The translations under genes and the position numbers were made by a program. Below, in pieces: positions 6,577-8,555 of a stretch of DNA of 8,555 nt. Source of the DNA: Bacteroidota bacterium (lineage in GTDB: Bacteria; Bacteroidota; Ignavibacteria; UBA10030); NCBI GenBank assembly GCA_003519375.1, contig DOWV01000232.1, positions 26,285 to 34,839 on the forward strand, given 5' to 3'. How positions within the stretch are numbered: the first letter of the stretch is position 1; every line of letters starts with the position of its first letter. The notes beneath the pieces were generated by a model. That model worked only from the letters and a program-made list of their open reading frames with translations. It was not told the origin of the DNA and did not search any database.

Positions 6577-7335
6577 TCATCCGAACATCTTATGTTTCAC
6601 TCGCATCAGCCAGGACACCGGCTGATCGTCCGCCAACACAAGCGCCTCTCCGACACCGACTCTGTGGCGAGTTCTGTTATAGGCCTCGAACGCGCGTGTG
6701 AGAAGGACGTCCGAATATGTGTCAAGATCGGAAAAGAGTCTGCGTGACTGCAGGGCGATTCCCGGGTCCTGAATCTTTGCCTGCAACATCAACTCGTTGT
6801 AGTAGCCGGTCACCGGGAGCGGAACATTCGTTCCTTTCAGGGCGTCGAAGACCCATAAACGACGGTCACGGACGCAGAAAGCAAGAATGAATGCGCGGCC
6901 TGAAAGCGTGGCCATGGCGACCTCCCGCAGCCTGCCTGCGCAAGACGGACATGGCTTCATCGGACTCCACGATGAGAGTGTCCACCGGCGAAGCCGTTCG
7001 AAATGGCCAGCGACTTCCTGATCCACCCACCCTGAGAACTCAAATTCAAGCTGATGCGGCTGCAATTCCCGCACATTGATGTTGAGAACGCCACCGGGAT
7101 CTTCCACCACGCCGACAGCGACGATCTGCGGCTGCGATTCATCGAGCTCGGGCGCTGCTCCAGGAGGCGCCAGGAGAAAGCTGTCCTCAACCCACGGCCG
7201 CGTTCCGACCACCTTCCACTGGGTCACCGCGTTCCTGTATTCCGCGTATCCAGAACGGTCGGCCGGCAAAATCCATAACAGCAAATTACGTTCGAGCGCG
7301 GAAAGATCGCGCGGGAAACCCTCGGTCAAACCCAT
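6577..7335 (-). CDS. Hypothetical protein inside the Kdo operon
   Basis: I do not recognise this 252-residue protein. It has no signal peptide or membrane segment and looks like a soluble cytoplasmic protein. The N-terminus (about 10-42) is rich in Leu/Trp/aromatics (ERNLLLWILP, GYAEYRN), followed by a strand-rich part (PQIVAVGVVED, GVLNINVRELQPHQLEFEF at 82-100). CPSC at 129-132, with a lone Cys154, could be half of a metal site or a redox pair. The C-terminal third (YYNELMLQAK, FSDLDTYSDVLLTRAFEAYNRTRH) looks helical. It is probably a real gene: it runs in the operon direction, fills the space between kdsC and kdsD, and has a good GAGGTGG ribosome binding site overlapping the kdsC stop. A role in Kdo or LPS metabolism is guilt by association only. 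Confidence 0.8.
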   Translation of the reverse strand: MGLTEGFPRDLSALERNLLLWILPADRSGYAEYRNAVTQWKVVGTRPWVEDSFLLAPPGAAPELDESQPQIVAVGVVEDPGGVLNINVRELQPHQLEFEFSGWVDQEVAGHFERLRRWTLSSWSPMKPCPSCAGRLREVAMATLSGRAFILAFCVRDRRLWVFDALKGTNVPLPVTGYYNELMLQAKIQDPGIALQSRRLFSDLDTYSDVLLTRAFEAYNRTRHRVGVGEALVLADDQPVSWLMRVKHKMFG

Positions 7336-7339
7336 CGGG

Positions 7340-7346
7340 CCACCTC
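7340..7346 (-). promoter_or_regulatory. Shine-Dalgarno of the hypothetical gene, overlapping the kdsC stop
   Basis: GAGGTGG on the minus strand ends four bases before the ATG at 7335 and shares two bases with the kdsC TGA (7347-7345). A ribosome terminating on kdsC would stand on this site, which points to coupled translation of the two genes. Confidence 0.65.
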
Positions 7347-7845
7347 ACCTGCGGCCTTGGAGAATCAAGTCTACGACCTCACGCACAGCGCCATGGCCGC
7401 CTCGGGATCGGCAGACATAGGTAACTTCGTTCACGACGGCCGGGACCGCATCAGCGGGAGCTGCGGAGAAACCGATAATCCTGAGCACCGGCAGGTCGGG
7501 CTCATCGTCACCCACGTATGCGACCTCGTCATCAGCGAGTCCGAGCCTTGTCGTGATATCACGGTAGGCTACAATCTTGTCTTCCTGATTCTGATAGACA
7601 TCCTGGATTCCCAATTCGCGGGCACGCCGGGCAACAATCTCCGAGACTCGCCCCGTGATGATCCCCACCTTCACACCCATTCGCTGTAACTTGACTATTC
7701 CATAGCCATCCTTGCTGTTGAACCGCTTCATGACCTCGCCCTTTGAGGAATAATAGATACCGCCGTCCGTCATGACTCCGTCTACGTCCAGGAGCAAGAG
7801 TCGGATTTTGCGAAGCGCTGAAGCCCGGGGACGTTTGATCGGCAC
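7345..7845 (-). CDS. kdsC: Kdo-8-phosphate phosphatase (HAD family, KdsC)
   Basis: Hydrolyses Kdo-8-phosphate to Kdo and phosphate, the step after KdsA; cytoplasmic, tetrameric in known relatives. 166 residues, a capless HAD phosphatase of normal size. Motif I is LLLDVDGVMTDG, with nucleophile Asp20 and general acid Asp22. NSKDGYG at 43-49 is typical of KdsC. Motif II is the Thr64 of IITGR, motif III is Lys90 of EDK, and motif IV is VGDDEPDLPV at 111-120 with Asp113 and Asp114. The tail RGGHGAVREVVDLIL at 148-162 is the conserved segment that reaches the neighbouring subunit's active site. The start is GTG at 7845, six bases after GAGGA; no in-frame ATG precedes motif I. It lies 23 bases after kdsA, in the same order as the pathway. 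Confidence 0.97.
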   Translation of the reverse strand: MPIKRPRASALRKIRLLLLDVDGVMTDGGIYYSSKGEVMKRFNSKDGYGIVKLQRMGVKVGIITGRVSEIVARRARELGIQDVYQNQEDKIVAYRDITTRLGLADDEVAYVGDDEPDLPVLRIIGFSAAPADAVPAVVNEVTYVCRSRGGHGAVREVVDLILQGRR

Positions 7846-7851
7846 GCGGAT

Positions 7852-7856
7852 TCCTC
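7852..7856 (-). promoter_or_regulatory. Shine-Dalgarno fixing the GTG start of kdsC
   Basis: GAGGA on the minus strand sits six bases before the GTG at 7845. As no in-frame ATG precedes the catalytic DVDGV motif, this site supports the GTG as the true start. Confidence 0.65.
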
Positions 7857-7868
7857 GGAGGATAACTG

Positions 7869-8555
7869 CTACTTGAGGGCCTTCTTCACGATTGCATCTA
7901 TCGCCATCACCTGATTGATCAATTCGTCGAGGTACTTCAAATCGAGCTGGCTGGCAGCATCGCTGAGGGCCTGAGACGGCTGAGGATGCGTCTCCACAAA
8001 AAGAGCGTCACACCCGACGGCAACTCCCGCCCTCGCAATGGGGAAAATAAATTCAGGCTGTCCGCCGCTGCGGATCGCTTCGCCGCCGGGGAGCTGGACC
8101 GAGTGGGTTGCATCAAGCACCACCGGAAACCCCGATTTCCGCATGATGGCCAATGACCGCATATCGACAACGAGATTGTGATAGCCGAAGGTCGTTCCCC
8201 GCTCCGTCAGAAGCACCTTCTTGTTCCCGGAGAGTACGATCTTCTCTGCGGCAAGCTTCATATCCTCGGGGGCCATGAATTGCCCCTTCTTGATGTTGAC
8301 GACCTTCCCTGTCTTCCCTGCCGCCTGAAGAAGCTCTGTTTGACGGCACAGGAAGGCGGGAATCTGCAGGATATCGGCGACTTCGGCCGCCTCCGTCGTC
8401 TCTTCTGCCGTATGGACATCCGTAATGATCGGAAAACCGAATCGTTCTTTTGCTTCAGCGAGAATGGCGAGCGCCTCATCGGCGCCGATGGAGCTGAAGG
8501 AACGAGCGCTTGTCCGGTTCGCCTTCTTGTACGAAGATTTGAAGATCAACGGTAT
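7869..8555 (-). CDS. kdsA: Kdo-8-phosphate synthase (KdsA), N-terminus outside the window
   Basis: Condenses PEP with arabinose-5-phosphate to Kdo-8-phosphate; cytoplasmic TIM barrel. 228 residues are visible, ending at TAG (7871-7869). The frame continues past the right edge, so roughly the first 40-55 residues are missing. An apparent TTG start at 8549 is internal: the codons before it still encode conserved sequence (IPLIFKSSYKKANR). Numbering from the first visible residue: KANR at 11-14, the signature separating KdsA from DAHP synthase; ITDVH at 44-48; LPAFL-like IPAFLCRQTEL at 65-75; LTERGTTFGYHNLVVDMR at 116-133; DATHSVQ at 148-154; and VETHPQPSQALSDAASQ at 187-203. His151, Glu188 and Asp199 sit where metal-dependent KdsA has its ligands. 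The fourth, a Cys or Asn in the N-terminal GPC/GPN motif, is off the window. Confidence 0.96.
   Translation of the reverse strand: MPLIFKSSYKKANRTSARSFSSIGADEALAILAEAKERFGFPIITDVHTAEETTEAAEVADILQIPAFLCRQTELLQAAGKTGKVVNIKKGQFMAPEDMKLAAEKIVLSGNKKVLLTERGTTFGYHNLVVDMRSLAIMRKSGFPVVLDATHSVQLPGGEAIRSGGQPEFIFPIARAGVAVGCDALFVETHPQPSQALSDAASQLDLKYLDELINQVMAIDAIVKKALK

Overview
The window is a tightly packed stretch of a moderately GC-rich bacterial chromosome. All ten supported genes lie on the minus strand, so transcription runs from the right end to the left. The genes make and export the Kdo/LPS part of the Gram-negative outer membrane, then make aromatic amino acids. The double-length OstA-like LptA, the lipoprotein-type LptC and the C-terminal sequence of LptB suggest a member of the Bacteroidota/Chlorobiota/Ignavibacteria (FCB) group rather than a proteobacterium. 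This placement is inferred from protein style, not from a marker gene.

Right part (8555 down to 5551): kdsA (5' end cut by the window edge), kdsC, a conserved-looking hypothetical gene, and kdsD. KdsD makes arabinose-5-phosphate, KdsA condenses it with PEP to Kdo-8-phosphate, and KdsC removes the phosphate to give Kdo. The hypothetical protein sits between kdsC and kdsD, and its ribosome binding site overlaps the kdsC stop codon.

Middle part (5554 down to 2975): lptC, an lptA/OstA-like gene and lptB, which overlap each other and kdsD by 1 to 8 bases. They encode the inner-membrane-side lipoprotein, the periplasmic bridge and the cytoplasmic ATPase of the LPS export machine. The permeases LptF/LptG, LptD, and kdsB are not in the window.

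Left part (2922 down to 1): a type I-beta DAHP synthase with an N-terminal regulatory domain, 52 bases after lptB; tyrA with a C-terminal ACT domain; and, after a 166-base gap, the first 204 codons of a class I aminotransferase. Together these cover the entry step and the tyrosine-branch end steps of aromatic amino acid synthesis.

I saw no mobile element, CRISPR array, tRNA, rRNA or recognisable riboswitch. The only gap of note, 613-778, holds a strong ribosome binding site, a 19-base imperfect palindrome and a weak promoter-like region. I do not see an undescribed system. The one unexplained component is the hypothetical gene inside the Kdo operon.
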